Assembly: GCF_016887965.1 (NCBI RefSeq)
Contig: NZ_JAFDVD010000003.1
Coordinates: 62,001-126,000 of the forward strand
DNA from: Phycicoccus sonneratiae
GTDB taxonomy: Bacteria; Actinomycetota; Actinomycetes; Actinomycetales; Dermatophilaceae
Length of the DNA stretch: 64,000 bases
Direction: 5' to 3'
The translations under genes and the position numbers were made by a program. Positions 52,575 through 61,951 of this stretch are shown in pieces (position 1 is the first letter of the stretch; every line of letters starts with the position of its first letter). Below the pieces are notes generated by a model that saw only the letters and a program-made list of their open reading frames with translations, was not told the origin of the DNA and did not search any database.

Positions 52575-52580
52575 AGCGTA
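52575..52580 (-). promoter_or_regulatory. leaderless -10 box of the L7/L12-like gene
   Basis: TACGCT on the minus strand, 6 nt before ATG 52568. It would drive the L7/L12-like and DUF4233 genes. Confidence 0.65.
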
Positions 52581-52754
52581 GGTGGCGCCCGGCGGAGGGC
52601 GCCTCGGCGACCTCGCCCGAGCCGGCCCGCGCCCGCTGCCGGTGGACTTCCTGAGAGGCCGTCTGCGAGAACTCGCAACCCGTGCTCGCGGACGGCCCCC
52701 GCCGACATATCCTCCGACCGTCCGACCGCACGACCACTCCCGGGGGAACCCTTC

Positions 52755-54971
52755 ATGGCCCGCGCCCGCACCACCCTCACCCGCCTCGTCACCGTGGTCG
52801 GCGTCGCCGCGCTCGCGGTGCTCCCCGCCGCCGCCGCGCGGGCCGCCGCCCCGTCGACCGCGCACCCGGTCGCCGCCGTCACCGCGGCCCCGGCCCCCAC
52901 CGTCGAGCGCACGAGCGGGGTCACCCAGCTGAGCGACCAGGCGACGCCCGAGGCCCCCGGGACGGTCCTGTACGACTCGCGCTCGCAGGGTGGCGCGCTC
53001 AGGGCCAAGGAGGTGCGTTCGCTCGACCTGCTCTCCGGCACGCCGCTCACCGCGCCGTCGGACGCCACGGCGGTGATCCTCAACGTCACCGCGGTCTCGC
53101 CGAGCACGGCCGGCTGGCTCACCCTCTGGCCGGCGGACCAGAGCCGCCCCGCCGCCTCGACCCTCAACTTCGCCCCCGGCACGCCGACGCCGAACATGGC
53201 GGTCGTCCGGCTCACCGGCTCGCGCACGCTGCGGGTGATGAACGGCTCGGGCGGCACGACCCACGTCCTCGTCTCCTTCCGGGGCTGGGTCCGGTCGAAC
53301 AGCGGTCAGCAGCGCCCCGGCTCCCTCACCCCGACGGACGCGACCCGCGTGCTCGACACCCGGCTCACCGGTCCCGCCGTCCCGGCGTACGGCTACCGCG
53401 ACGTGACGGTCACCGGGGTCGGGGCGCCCAGCGGCGCCTCGGCGGCCCTGCTCGACGTCGTCGCGGTCAAGCCGACCCGGGCCGGCTACCTCGTCGCGCA
53501 CCCCTCCGACACCGCCCGGCCCGCGACGACCGCCCTCACCTACCGGGTCGGCGGCGACCGGGCCGCGCTCTCGCTCATGCGGCTGTCGTCCGGTGGCGCC
53601 GTGCGGGTCTGGAACATGTCCAGCGCGCCAGTGCACCTCGTCGTCGACTCCTTCGGCTGGGTGGCCGGCGGCGACGACACCGGGACCCCCGCGGTGATGT
53701 CCGCGCAGGCCCCGGTCCGCGTGCTCGACACCCGGCCCTCCATCGGCGCACTCTCGCCCGGCCACAGCTCCGTCGAGGTCCCCGTCCCCGGCGACGACCA
53801 GGGCTCGCCCGGCGACCGGCCCTCCGGCGTCGTGCTGGCCATCACCGCCACGGCCGGCACCTCCGGCGGCCACCTCGACCTCGACGTCGACGGCAACACC
53901 ACGCTCGACCCCGCCGCCCTCACCCCGAGCATCGTCAACTTCGGCCGCGGCGAGACCGTGACGAACACGACCGTCGTCAGCGTCCCCACCGGCGGCCGCC
54001 TGCGCCTCCACTCGAACACGACGGGGTCGGTGCACGCCGTCGTCGACGTCGTGGGGGTGGTGCGGCCGCGCACCGAGCTCAACGGCCGGCTGGTCACCGA
54101 GGACGGCGGCGCCCCGGTCTCGCCGGGGGCGGTCACCTTCGGCCCCAGCGGGTCGTTCGTCGGGCGGACCGCCGCGGACGGGACGTACCGCGTGCGGACG
54201 AACACCGTCTACGCGGTCAACGCCTGTGGGCGCGCGACGACGACGCAGGGCGCCACCGACCCCGCGTACGCCCTCGCCTGCGCCGGCGGCACCGTCTACC
54301 CCACCTCCATGCCGCTCGGCGTCGGGGTGCGGGTCAGCGCCCCCGACGTGCTCGTGCCCCGGGTCGGCAGTGCGACGGGCACGGTCACCGTGCCCTTGGG
54401 GAGCTCGGTCTCCGGTACCTCGGTCGTCCTGCGCCGCACCGACGACGCCTACGCCGTGCGGATCACCCCCAACGCCGCGGGTCAGTGGACCATGCCCGCC
54501 GTGCCGGTCGGCGACTACCTCGTGAGCGCCAACGCCCCCTTCGGCCTCGTCGGGGAGGTGCTCGACGAGCTGCCCTCGGACCTCGGGGCCGGCACCGCGA
54601 GCGCGCAGCAGGCTCGCATCGACGACCTGCTGGCGGCCGGCGCGCAGACCCTCACGGTGTCGGCCGGCGCCCAGTCGACGCCGCCCGAGGCCCAGCTCCT
54701 CGTCCCCGGCTCGCTCACGGTCGACGTCACCGACCCCGACGGGTCGTACGGGAACGTCACGACGACGTGGCGCACCGCGTCCGGCTACGTGGCCCTCACC
54801 ATCACGGGCAGCCAGACGTTCACCCGCTCGCTCCGTCCCGGCGCGTACACGGTCTGCGCGACCGAGGGCACCGCGACCGTCTGCACCGGCGGTGCCTCGA
54901 CGTGGCAGGAGGCCACCCCGGTCACCGTCGAGTCCGGCGCCACGACGGTCGTCCCGCTCTCCGTGCCCTGA
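52755..54971 (+). CDS. large secreted repeat protein
   Basis: The 738-aa protein has a Sec signal peptide (residues 1-31, cleavage near ARA-AA). It then carries three to four copies of a roughly 110-residue beta-rich repeat built around a turn such as ATRVLDTR or PVRVLDTR, each ending in a VHxVVDxxGWV-like strand. C-terminal parts resemble Ig-like or carboxypeptidase-regulatory beta-sandwiches (GSVSGTSVVLRRTDDAYAVRITPNAAG). It is probably a cell-wall or extracellular protein; no catalytic site, sortase motif or membrane anchor is seen. TATCCT at 52708-52713 is a likely -10 box. Confidence 0.82.
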   Translation: MARARTTLTRLVTVVGVAALAVLPAAAARAAAPSTAHPVAAVTAAPAPTVERTSGVTQLSDQATPEAPGTVLYDSRSQGGALRAKEVRSLDLLSGTPLTAPSDATAVILNVTAVSPSTAGWLTLWPADQSRPAASTLNFAPGTPTPNMAVVRLTGSRTLRVMNGSGGTTHVLVSFRGWVRSNSGQQRPGSLTPTDATRVLDTRLTGPAVPAYGYRDVTVTGVGAPSGASAALLDVVAVKPTRAGYLVAHPSDTARPATTALTYRVGGDRAALSLMRLSSGGAVRVWNMSSAPVHLVVDSFGWVAGGDDTGTPAVMSAQAPVRVLDTRPSIGALSPGHSSVEVPVPGDDQGSPGDRPSGVVLAITATAGTSGGHLDLDVDGNTTLDPAALTPSIVNFGRGETVTNTTVVSVPTGGRLRLHSNTTGSVHAVVDVVGVVRPRTELNGRLVTEDGGAPVSPGAVTFGPSGSFVGRTAADGTYRVRTNTVYAVNACGRATTTQGATDPAYALACAGGTVYPTSMPLGVGVRVSAPDVLVPRVGSATGTVTVPLGSSVSGTSVVLRRTDDAYAVRITPNAAGQWTMPAVPVGDYLVSANAPFGLVGEVLDELPSDLGAGTASAQQARIDDLLAAGAQTLTVSAGAQSTPPEAQLLVPGSLTVDVTDPDGSYGNVTTTWRTASGYVALTITGSQTFTRSLRPGAYTVCATEGTATVCTGGASTWQEATPVTVESGATTVVPLSVP

Positions 54972-54993
54972 CCGCCGGCGTCCCCTGACATCC

Positions 54994-55012
54994 GTCACGA
55001 CCACCTCGTGAC
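54994..55012. promoter_or_regulatory. inverted repeat upstream of the ABC/two-component operon
   Basis: GTCACGA-ccacc-TCGTGAC, a perfect 7-bp inverted repeat, 46 bp before the ABC ATPase start codon. It is preceded by TGACATCC, giving a second, overlapping TGAC/GTCA pair. The LuxR-type response regulator of the same operon is the obvious candidate binder, but this is inference. Confidence 0.5.
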
Positions 55013-55057
55013 CGGCGTCGGGGGCGCTGCGGCCGACGCCGGGCCACCGTGGAGGGC

Positions 55058-55972
55058 ATGAACGCGATCACCCTCCGCTCCGTCACGAAGCACTTCGGCG
55101 AGGTCCGGGCCGTCGACGGCATCGACCTGACCATCGGCCAGGGCGAGGTCGTCGCCGTCCTCGGGCCCAACGGTGCCGGCAAGACGACGACCATCGACAT
55201 GGTCCTCGGCCTGAGCACGCCCACCGACGGCGACGTCGCCGTCTTCGACCTGCACCCGCGGGAGGCGGTCGAGCGGGGGCTGGTCTCCGCCGTCCTCCAG
55301 AGCGGCGGGCTGCTCAAGGACATGACCGTGCGCGAGTCGGTCGAGTACACCGCCGCGCTCTTCCCGTCGGCCCGCCCGGTCGACGAGGCGCTCACGGCTG
55401 CCGGCCTCACCGCCATCGCCGACCGGCGGATCAAGGACTGCTCGGGCGGTGAGCAGCAGCGCACCCGCTTCGCGATGGCGCTCGTGCCGGACCCCGAGCT
55501 GATCATCCTCGACGAGCCGACGACCGGGATGGACGTCGCCGCCCGCCGGGCGTTCTGGCAGGCCATCCACGCCGACGCCGAGCAGGGCCGCACCGTCGTC
55601 TTCGCGACGCACTACCTCGAGGAGGCCGAGACCTGGGCCGACCGGGTGGTCGTCGTCCGCTCGGGGAAGGTCGTCGCCGACGGCACCCCGGCCGAGCTCG
55701 GCGCGATGACCGCCGGACGCGTCGTCCGGGCGACCCTGCCGGACGCCGATCCCGACGCCCTGCGCGCCCTCCCCGGCGTCGTCGAGGTCGAGGTGCGCGG
55801 CTCCTCGGTGACGCTCGTCAGCACCGACTCCGACGCCCTCGCCCGCCACCTCCTGACCCAGACCGCGGCCCGTGACCTCGAGGTCGCCGGCCGCAGCCTC
55901 GAGGACACCTTCGTCGCGCTGACCGGCGGCGACGCCGAGACCACCCCCGCACCGGAAGGACTCCCCCGATGA
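55058..55972 (+). CDS. ABC transporter ATP-binding protein (drug-export type)
   Basis: The 304-aa ATPase has Walker A GPNGAGKT at 36-43, signature DCSGGEQQR, Walker B LIILDEPTTGMD and H-loop FATHYLEE, and a C-terminal extension of about 80 residues usual for daunorubicin-exporter (DrrA)-like ATPases. ATG 55058 is preferred to the GTG at 55049. Its stop overlaps the permease start (ATGA). With the two-component genes it forms a four-gene operon. Confidence 0.9.
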   Translation: MNAITLRSVTKHFGEVRAVDGIDLTIGQGEVVAVLGPNGAGKTTTIDMVLGLSTPTDGDVAVFDLHPREAVERGLVSAVLQSGGLLKDMTVRESVEYTAALFPSARPVDEALTAAGLTAIADRRIKDCSGGEQQRTRFAMALVPDPELIILDEPTTGMDVAARRAFWQAIHADAEQGRTVVFATHYLEEAETWADRVVVVRSGKVVADGTPAELGAMTAGRVVRATLPDADPDALRALPGVVEVEVRGSSVTLVSTDSDALARHLLTQTAARDLEVAGRSLEDTFVALTGGDAETTPAPEGLPR

Positions 55973-56793
55973 CCACCGCCCCGTCGACCGACGTCACGAG
56001 CCGGCCGCTGCCCCGGCGCACGCTCGTCAACCCGACGATCCTGCGCATCGAGATGCGCCGGCTGGTGCGCAACCGGCGCATCCTCGTCTTCACCTTCGTC
56101 TTCCCCGCCGTGATGCTCGTCTTCATCGGCAGCCAGATCACCGGCTCCGACGACTCGATGGGCCCGCACGCCGTCGCCAACGTCGGCGCCTACGTCATGG
56201 CGAGCATGGCGGTCTACGGCGCGGTGATGGCGACGACCTCGGCCGGGGCCTCCGTGTCGATCGAGCGGGCCGCCGGCTGGAGCCGCCAGCTGCGCCTCAC
56301 CCCGGCCCGCCCGCTGTCGCACGTCGTCGTGAAGATGCTCGTCGCCGTCGTGCTCGGCGCCACGGCGACCCTCGTCACCTTCGTCGTCGGGGCGGCCACC
56401 GGGACCGCGCACGTCACGGCGATTGCGCCCTGGTGGCAGATGGCCCTCGTGATCGTGCTCGGCTCGCTCGTCTTCGCCGCCTTCGGCCTCTTCATGGGCT
56501 ACCTGCTGCCGAGCGAGAACGCGATGCAGTTCCTCGGCCCGATGCTCGCCATCCTCTCGATCTTCGGCGGACTGTTCTCCGGACCGCTGCCGACCGACTC
56601 GCTCTACGGGCAGATCGCGCAGTGGACGCCGATCTACGGGCTGAGCCAGCTCGCGCACTGGCCGCTCACCCTGACCACGACCGGGGCGCACGACGCCTTC
56701 CGGATGGCCTGGGTGCTCAACCTCGTCGTCTGGGGCCTCGTCTTCGTCGCGGGTGCCGTGTGGCGGTTCCGCCGTGACACCGAACGGGTCTGA
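55969..56793 (+). CDS. ABC-2 type transporter permease
   Basis: The 274-aa protein has six hydrophobic segments (about 40-58, 75-100, 120-142, 150-172, 185-205 and 245-265) with the DrrB-like FVFPAVMLVFIGSQ and QWTPIYGLSQLAHWP regions. It forms the membrane part of the exporter with the ATPase encoded just before. The exported substrate is unknown. Confidence 0.87.
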   Translation: MTTAPSTDVTSRPLPRRTLVNPTILRIEMRRLVRNRRILVFTFVFPAVMLVFIGSQITGSDDSMGPHAVANVGAYVMASMAVYGAVMATTSAGASVSIERAAGWSRQLRLTPARPLSHVVVKMLVAVVLGATATLVTFVVGAATGTAHVTAIAPWWQMALVIVLGSLVFAAFGLFMGYLLPSENAMQFLGPMLAILSIFGGLFSGPLPTDSLYGQIAQWTPIYGLSQLAHWPLTLTTTGAHDAFRMAWVLNLVVWGLVFVAGAVWRFRRDTERV

Positions 56794-56799
56794 CACGCT

Positions 56800-57987
56800 G
56801 TGAGCGTGGGTGGGCTGACACGGACCGGCCGGTGGGACGAGGACGACCTCGTCGCACCGGCCCATCCGGCCGGGCGGACGGCCGGCCGGGCCCTCGCGCT
56901 CATCTGGCTGTTCTACCTCGCCGAGCCGTTCGTCACCGCGTGGAACGACCCGCAGCGGCTGCGCGGCGTCACGGCGATGCTCGCGCTCGTCGTCTTCGCC
57001 GGGCTCTACGTGTGGCACTTCCTCGTCTCGCCGCTGCCGGTGCTGGGCCGTTCCGGCTTCCGGCCGCACCCGGGCCCCCGGTGGCCCGCGCTGGCCCGCT
57101 ACGCGGCGCTCGCGGTGGCCGCCGCGGTCGCGACGCTCCTCGTCGGTCAGTCGGCCGCCTCCACCTGGGTCTTCCTCGCGGTCTCGGGCATCTGGGCCCT
57201 CACCGGGTGGTGGCCCTACGTCGTCGCGGTCGTTCTCGGCGCCGGGTACGAGCTCGCCGCCTACCGGCTGGACAGCTGGGAGCGCGACAGCAGCCTCGTC
57301 TTCGGCCTCGCGGTGGCGATCGTCGCGGTGACGAGCATGACGATCGCCGTCGGCCGCTCGCGCGACCTCGCGCTCGCCCAGCGAGAGAACGCGCGGTTGG
57401 CCGTGCAGGAGGAGCGCAACCGCGTCGCCCGCGACCTCCACGACATCCTCGGCCACTCGCTCACCGTCATCCGGATCAAGTCCGAGCTCGCCGGGCGGCT
57501 CGTCGAGCTCGACCCCGCCCGCGCCCGCGCGGAGGTGGAAGCCGTCGAGGCCCTGGCCCGCGAGGCGCTCGCCGACGTGCGCGGGGCGGTCGAGGGCTTC
57601 CGGGAGATCTCCCTGTCCGGCGAGATCGCCCGGGCCCGCGCGGCCCTCGAGTCGGCGGGCATCGAACCCTCCCTGCCCCGGGCGGTCGACGGGGTCGACC
57701 CCGACCTGCGCGAGCTGTACGCCTGGACGGTGCGCGAGGGCGTCACGAACGTCATCCGGCACAGCGGCGCGAGCACGTGCACCGTGACGATCGACGCGCA
57801 CGGCCTGCGCCTGCGCGACGACGGGCGCGTCCCTCCGGCCGGACCCGCGGCGCGCGCGGGCGGCCACGGCCTCGGCGGGCTCGCCGAGCGGGCCCGTGCG
57901 GCCGGTGCGACCCTCACCGCCCGGCGCCTCGACCCGCGCGGCTTCGAGATCGTCGTCGCTCCCGTCCCGGCCGCGAGCGAGCGGTGA
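56800..57987 (+). CDS. sensor histidine kinase, HisKA_3 type (DesK-like)
   Basis: The 395-aa kinase has five or six membrane helices in its first 190 residues, then the HisKA_3 dimerisation domain with H214 in EERNRVARDLHDILGHSLTV and a C-terminal ATPase domain (EGVTNVIRHSGAST, GGHGLGGLAERARA). Few extracellular loops suggest it senses membrane state rather than an external ligand. It follows the permease gene by 6 bp and overlaps its response regulator (GTGA). Confidence 0.9.
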   Translation: MSVGGLTRTGRWDEDDLVAPAHPAGRTAGRALALIWLFYLAEPFVTAWNDPQRLRGVTAMLALVVFAGLYVWHFLVSPLPVLGRSGFRPHPGPRWPALARYAALAVAAAVATLLVGQSAASTWVFLAVSGIWALTGWWPYVVAVVLGAGYELAAYRLDSWERDSSLVFGLAVAIVAVTSMTIAVGRSRDLALAQRENARLAVQEERNRVARDLHDILGHSLTVIRIKSELAGRLVELDPARARAEVEAVEALAREALADVRGAVEGFREISLSGEIARARAALESAGIEPSLPRAVDGVDPDLRELYAWTVREGVTNVIRHSGASTCTVTIDAHGLRLRDDGRVPPAGPAARAGGHGLGGLAERARAAGATLTARRLDPRGFEIVVAPVPAASER

Positions 57988-58595
57988 CCCCCATCCGCGT
58001 CGTCCTCGCCGACGACCAGGCGCTCGTGCGGGGCGGGCTCGCCGCCCTCCTCGACCTCGAGCCGGACCTCGAGGTCGTCGGGCAGGCCGAGGACGGCGAG
58101 CAGGTGCTGCGCGTCGTCGGCGAGACGGTGCCGGACGTCGTGCTCATGGACGTCGAGATGCCCGGCGGCGACGGCATCGAGGCCACGGCCCGGGTGCGCG
58201 AGCGGCACCCCGGGGTCCGGGTGCTCGTCGTGACGACCTTCGGCCGGCCGGGCTACCTGCGGCGCGCGATGCAGGCCGGCGCCTCCGGGTTCGTCGTCAA
58301 GGACACGCCGGCGCACGCACTCGCCGACGCCGTGCGCCGGGTCCATGCCGGGCTCCGGGTCGTCGACCCCGCGCTGGCGGCCGACTCCCTCGCCCTCGGC
58401 GACTCGCCGCTCACCCCGCGCGAGACCGACGTGCTCCGGGCCGCCGAGTCGGGGGCGACGGTCGCCCAGCTGGCCCGCTCGCTGCACCTCTCCGAGGGCA
58501 CCGTGCGCAACCACCTCAGCGCGGCGATCGGGAAGACGACGGCGCGCAACCGCGCCGACGCGGTGCGCGTGGCCCGCGACGCCGGCTGGCTCTGA
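57984..58595 (+). CDS. LuxR-type (NarL/DesR-like) response regulator
   Basis: The 203-aa protein has an N-terminal receiver domain with phospho-acceptor D56 (VVLMDVEMP), D10/D11 and the K in FVVKDTP, and a C-terminal LuxR helix-turn-helix (LTPRETDVLRAAESGATVAQLARSLHLSEGTVRNHLSAAI). Overlap with the kinase gene shows they are partners. The likely target is the upstream transporter promoter, where an inverted repeat lies. It is convergent with folC, 20 bp away. Confidence 0.92.
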   Translation: MTPIRVVLADDQALVRGGLAALLDLEPDLEVVGQAEDGEQVLRVVGETVPDVVLMDVEMPGGDGIEATARVRERHPGVRVLVVTTFGRPGYLRRAMQAGASGFVVKDTPAHALADAVRRVHAGLRVVDPALAADSLALGDSPLTPRETDVLRAAESGATVAQLARSLHLSEGTVRNHLSAAIGKTTARNRADAVRVARDAGWL

Positions 58596-58615
58596 CCCTC
58601 GTCGGGGCCGGCGGG

Positions 58616-60007
58616 TCAGACCTCGGTGGTGCCGAGGAGCATCCTCACGTCGGCGGCGGTGACGACCGAGCCCGTGGCGAGCACCCCACCGGCGACGCCG
58701 CCCTCGTCGGCGAGACCGGCGGCCCGGTCCAGGGCGTCGGGCAGGTCGTCGACGACCGTGACCCGGTGCTCGCCGAAGATGTCGGACGCGATCTCGCCGA
58801 GCTCGGCGGCCCGCATCGAGCGCGGCGAGCTGTTGCGGCTGACGACGACCTCGTCGAGGACCGGCTCGAGGAGCTCGAGCATCTCGGCGGCGTCCTTGTC
58901 CCTCATGACGGCCAGAACACCGACGAGCCGGACGAAGGTGAACGCCTCGGAGAGGGCGTCGCGCAGGGCCCTGGCCCCAGCCGGGTTGTGCGCGGCGTCG
59001 ACGAGCACGGTGGGGCTGCGGCGGACGATCTCGAGCCGGCCCGGTGACTCGACCGCGGCGAGCCCGGCGCGCAGGACCTCGATGTCGAGGGGCTGCTCGC
59101 CCCCGCCGACGAAGGCCTCGACGGCGGCGACGGCGACCGCCGCGTTCTGCGCCTGGTGCGTGCCGTGGAGCGGGAGGAAGAGGTCGGGGTACTCGGCCGC
59201 CAGGCCACGCAGCGACAGCTGCTGCCCGCCGACCGCCACGTCGTGCGCGGTGACGCCGAAGTCGTTGCCCTCGAACACGATCCGCGCACCGACCTCGGTG
59301 GCGCGGTCGACGAGGACCTCCGCCGCGGCGAGGTCGGGCTGCACCGCGGACACGGTGATGGCGTCGGGCTTGATGATGCCGGACTTCTCGCCGGCGATCT
59401 CCTCGGGGGTGTCGCCGAGGAAGTGCCGGTGGTCGACGTCGATGGGCGTGATGACCGAGACGGGGGCGTCGACGACGTTCGTGGCGTCCCAGGCGCCACC
59501 CATCCCCACCTCGACGACGGCGACGTCGACGGGCAGGTCGGCGAAGGCCGCGTAGGCGACGGCGACGAGCACCTCGAAGTAGGTCATCCGCGGGCCGCCC
59601 TCCTCGGCCGAGCGGGCGTCGACGAGGTCGATGAACGGCGCGACGTCGTCGTACGCGGCGAGGAAGCGCTCGGCCTCGATCGGCCGGCCGGCGACGGCGA
59701 TCCGCTCGAGCATCGAGTGCAGGTGCGGGCTGGTGAATCGCCCTGTCTTGAGCCCCATCTCGCGCAGCACCGACTCGACGATGCGCGCCGTGCTCGTCTT
59801 GCCGTTCGTCCCCGTCACGTGGACGACGGGGAAGGTGCGCTGCGGGTCGCCGGCGAGCTCCATGACGGCCCGGATGCGGTCGAGGGAGGGCTCGAGGTCG
59901 TGCTCGGGGGCGCGGGCGAGGATCGACTCCTCGACCTCGCGCATCCGCTTGCGGACCTCGAGGGCGTGCGCGGCCTCGCGCTGGGCGGCGTCGGGTGCAG
60001 GGCTCAC
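58616..60007 (-). CDS. folC: folylpolyglutamate synthase / dihydrofolate synthase
   Basis: Adds glutamate to dihydropteroate and folates. The 463-aa protein is a Mur-ligase-family enzyme with the P-loop GTNGKT at 66-71, TSPHLHSMLERI, PDAITVSAVQPD, and the C-terminal VDAAHNPAGARAL. GTG 60007 is preferred because GGGAGG lies 8 nt upstream; an ATG at 60025 would add six residues. It is transcribed toward the two-component operon. In most actinobacteria folC lies between ileS or valS and DUF4233; here both sides hold other genes. Confidence 0.94.
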   Translation of the reverse strand: MSPAPDAAQREAAHALEVRKRMREVEESILARAPEHDLEPSLDRIRAVMELAGDPQRTFPVVHVTGTNGKTSTARIVESVLREMGLKTGRFTSPHLHSMLERIAVAGRPIEAERFLAAYDDVAPFIDLVDARSAEEGGPRMTYFEVLVAVAYAAFADLPVDVAVVEVGMGGAWDATNVVDAPVSVITPIDVDHRHFLGDTPEEIAGEKSGIIKPDAITVSAVQPDLAAAEVLVDRATEVGARIVFEGNDFGVTAHDVAVGGQQLSLRGLAAEYPDLFLPLHGTHQAQNAAVAVAAVEAFVGGGEQPLDIEVLRAGLAAVESPGRLEIVRRSPTVLVDAAHNPAGARALRDALSEAFTFVRLVGVLAVMRDKDAAEMLELLEPVLDEVVVSRNSSPRSMRAAELGEIASDIFGEHRVTVVDDLPDALDRAAGLADEGGVAGGVLATGSVVTAADVRMLLGTTEV

Positions 60008-60050
60008 CGGCCCATCCTCCCGCATCCGGCGGCGGGCACGGGCGCGGGCC

Positions 60051-60854
60051 TCAGCCGGGGCGGCGGGCCACGGCGCAGCGGGCCAGGGCACCGAGCGTGA
60101 ACCCGCCGGTGGGGTCACCGAGCCGTCGCCCCACCTCGGACCGCACCCGCGCCCGCTCGTCCTCGGCGAGCGAGAGGCAGTGCGTGCCCGCGGGGCCGAT
60201 GCCCGCGAGGAACCCGGACCACAGCTCGTCGAGGTCGCGGTAGGTCGACGACACGGAGAGCTCGGACTCCTCGACGTCGACCAGTCCGGCGGCCTCGAAC
60301 AGGTCGGCGATCTCGCCCGGCTTCCCGAAGCGCAGCGTGCGGGCCTCGTCGGGGGCGTCGGGGTCGACCACCAGGGCCGCGTCCCAGTAGACGCGCAGCA
60401 TCTCCATCCCCGCGGCGAAGTCCCAGACGCACGCGGCGACGGTGCCGCCGGGGCGCACGGCGCGGGACATCTCGGCGGCGGCCGCGGCCGGGTCGCTCGT
60501 GAAGTGCAGGACGAGCTGGGCGAGCGCGACATCGGCGGAGGCGTCGTCGACCGGCAGGTCCTCGGCCCGGCCGAGGCGCACGTCGACCCCCGGGTTCCGG
60601 TCCCGGCAGGAGGCGACGAAGGGCTCGGAGGGGTCGACGGCGGTGACGACGTCGGCACCGAGCCGGTCGACCAGCACGGTGGTCAGCGCCCCCGGTCCGC
60701 AGCCGACGTCGAGCGCCGTCGAGCCCGACGCCACCCGGGCGGCGTCGGCGAACACCGGCGCCAGGGACCGGGAGTAGCGGCCCATGAAGAGGTCGTAGAC
60801 CTCGCCGGGCTGCCGGAACGAGCGGGCGCCCTCGACGTCGGGGACGGGGTCCAT
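60051..60854 (-). CDS. class I SAM-dependent methyltransferase
   Basis: The 267-aa protein has the SAM-binding motif ALDVGCGPGALTTVL (residues about 47-61), motif II VTAVDPSE and motif IV DVALAQLVLHF. It resembles UbiE/BioC-like small-molecule methyltransferases; the substrate is unknown. GAGGAGG lies 6 nt before the ATG. Confidence 0.88.
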   Translation of the reverse strand: MDPVPDVEGARSFRQPGEVYDLFMGRYSRSLAPVFADAARVASGSTALDVGCGPGALTTVLVDRLGADVVTAVDPSEPFVASCRDRNPGVDVRLGRAEDLPVDDASADVALAQLVLHFTSDPAAAAAEMSRAVRPGGTVAACVWDFAAGMEMLRVYWDAALVVDPDAPDEARTLRFGKPGEIADLFEAAGLVDVEESELSVSSTYRDLDELWSGFLAGIGPAGTHCLSLAEDERARVRSEVGRRLGDPTGGFTLGALARCAVARRPG

Positions 60855-60951
60855 CGGTCCTCCTCGGGCTGCCGCCCGTCCGGGAGGAGGACGGCCGGTG
60901 CCGCCCCGGACGCTACGCCGGTGCGGCAGCGGGCGACACCCCTCGACCGGA

Positions 60952-61395
60952 TCAGGCGGGCGGGACGCCGCCGAAGTCCTCCGGCGTGAACTCGCGCGGC
61001 TCGACGAGCACCATCCAGTTGCCCGAGTTGTCGCGCATGAGCGCCTCGACGCCGTAGGGCCGGTCCTCGGGCTCTTGGAGGAACTCGACGCCCTTGGCCT
61101 TGAGCTCCGCGACCGTCCGCCGGCAGTCGTCGACGTGCAGGCCGACGCCCGGCAGGCCGCCCTCGAGCTGGGCGCGCTGCATCGCGGCGATGAGGTCGTC
61201 GGAGAGGGGCTTGCTCGGCGTCGTGAGGTGGAGAGAGAGCTCGGGCTGCTCGGGGTGGGTCACGGTGACCCAGCGGAAGTCCTCGCCGAGGGTGATGTCG
61301 TCACCCGGTGCGAAGCCGAGGACGTCGGTGTAGAAGGCGAGGGACTCGTCGAGGTCCTTGACCCAGACGGACACGAGGGAGACGTTGGTGATCAT
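60952..61395 (-). CDS. VOC superfamily (glyoxalase-like) protein
   Basis: The 147-aa product has ITNVSLVSVWVKDLDESLAFYTDVLGF and the second half GLHVDDCRRTVAEL with C-terminal ALMRDNSGNWMVLVEP. The final metal ligand is E in VLVEP. It follows the AraC-type regulator gene by 22 bp in the same direction, a common regulator-VOC operon. The reaction is unknown. Confidence 0.87.
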   Translation of the reverse strand: MITNVSLVSVWVKDLDESLAFYTDVLGFAPGDDITLGEDFRWVTVTHPEQPELSLHLTTPSKPLSDDLIAAMQRAQLEGGLPGVGLHVDDCRRTVAELKAKGVEFLQEPEDRPYGVEALMRDNSGNWMVLVEPREFTPEDFGGVPPA

Positions 61396-61417
61396 GGCTC
61401 GACGCTAGGGGCTCACC

Positions 61418-61891
61418 TCAGCCGGACGCTTCTCCCGGATTGCTCGCCCGTCCCGTCCCGTCGTGCGCCGGCGCCCCACGCCGCTCGACGAGCCCGGACA
61501 TGAAGACCCAGCAGCCCGGGATGCGCGGCGCCCCCTGCACGGCGTACCGACCCTGGAACGCACTCGGCGTCTCGCCGACGACGTCCCGGAAGCGGGCCGA
61601 GAACGACCCGAGGCTGGAGTAGCCGACCGCGTGGCAGACCTCCGTGACCGTGAGGTTCGTCGTCCGCAGCAGGTCCTGGGCGCGCTCGACCCGCCGCTCC
61701 CCGAGGTAGGCCAGCGGGGTCGTGCCGTAGACGGCCGCGAAGGAGCGGAGGAAGTGGAACTTGCTGAGCCGCGCGGTGGCGGCGAGCAGGTCGAGGTCGA
61801 GCTCGTCGGCGAAGCGCCGGTCGATGAGGTCGCGCGCCCGGCGCAGGTGCACGAGGACGTCGCCGGGGACGCGACGCTCGGGCTCGGGCAC
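61418..61891 (-). CDS. AraC family transcriptional regulator (DNA-binding domain only)
   Basis: The 157-aa protein consists almost wholly of the AraC domain: a first HTH in LDLDLLAATARLSKFHFLRSFAAVYGTTPLAYL and a second in LTVTEVCHAVGYSSLGSFSARFRDVVGETPSAF. No ligand-binding domain is present, a short AraC type like MarA/SoxS. GTG 61891 sits 7 nt after TAGGGT. It precedes the VOC gene and diverges from the cysteine leader. Confidence 0.9.
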   Translation of the reverse strand: MPEPERRVPGDVLVHLRRARDLIDRRFADELDLDLLAATARLSKFHFLRSFAAVYGTTPLAYLGERRVERAQDLLRTTNLTVTEVCHAVGYSSLGSFSARFRDVVGETPSAFQGRYAVQGAPRIPGCWVFMSGLVERRGAPAHDGTGRASNPGEASG

Positions 61892-61898
61892 GACCCCG

Positions 61899-61904
61899 AC
61901 CCTA
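61899..61904 (-). promoter_or_regulatory. leaderless -10 box of the AraC gene
   Basis: TAGGGT on the minus strand, 7 nt before GTG 61891. It is divergent from the leader-peptide promoter about 50 bp away. Confidence 0.65.
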
Positions 61905-61951
61905 CGGGTGGTCGCGGAACCGAAACCCCTGTACCTACATGTGGTTATGGG

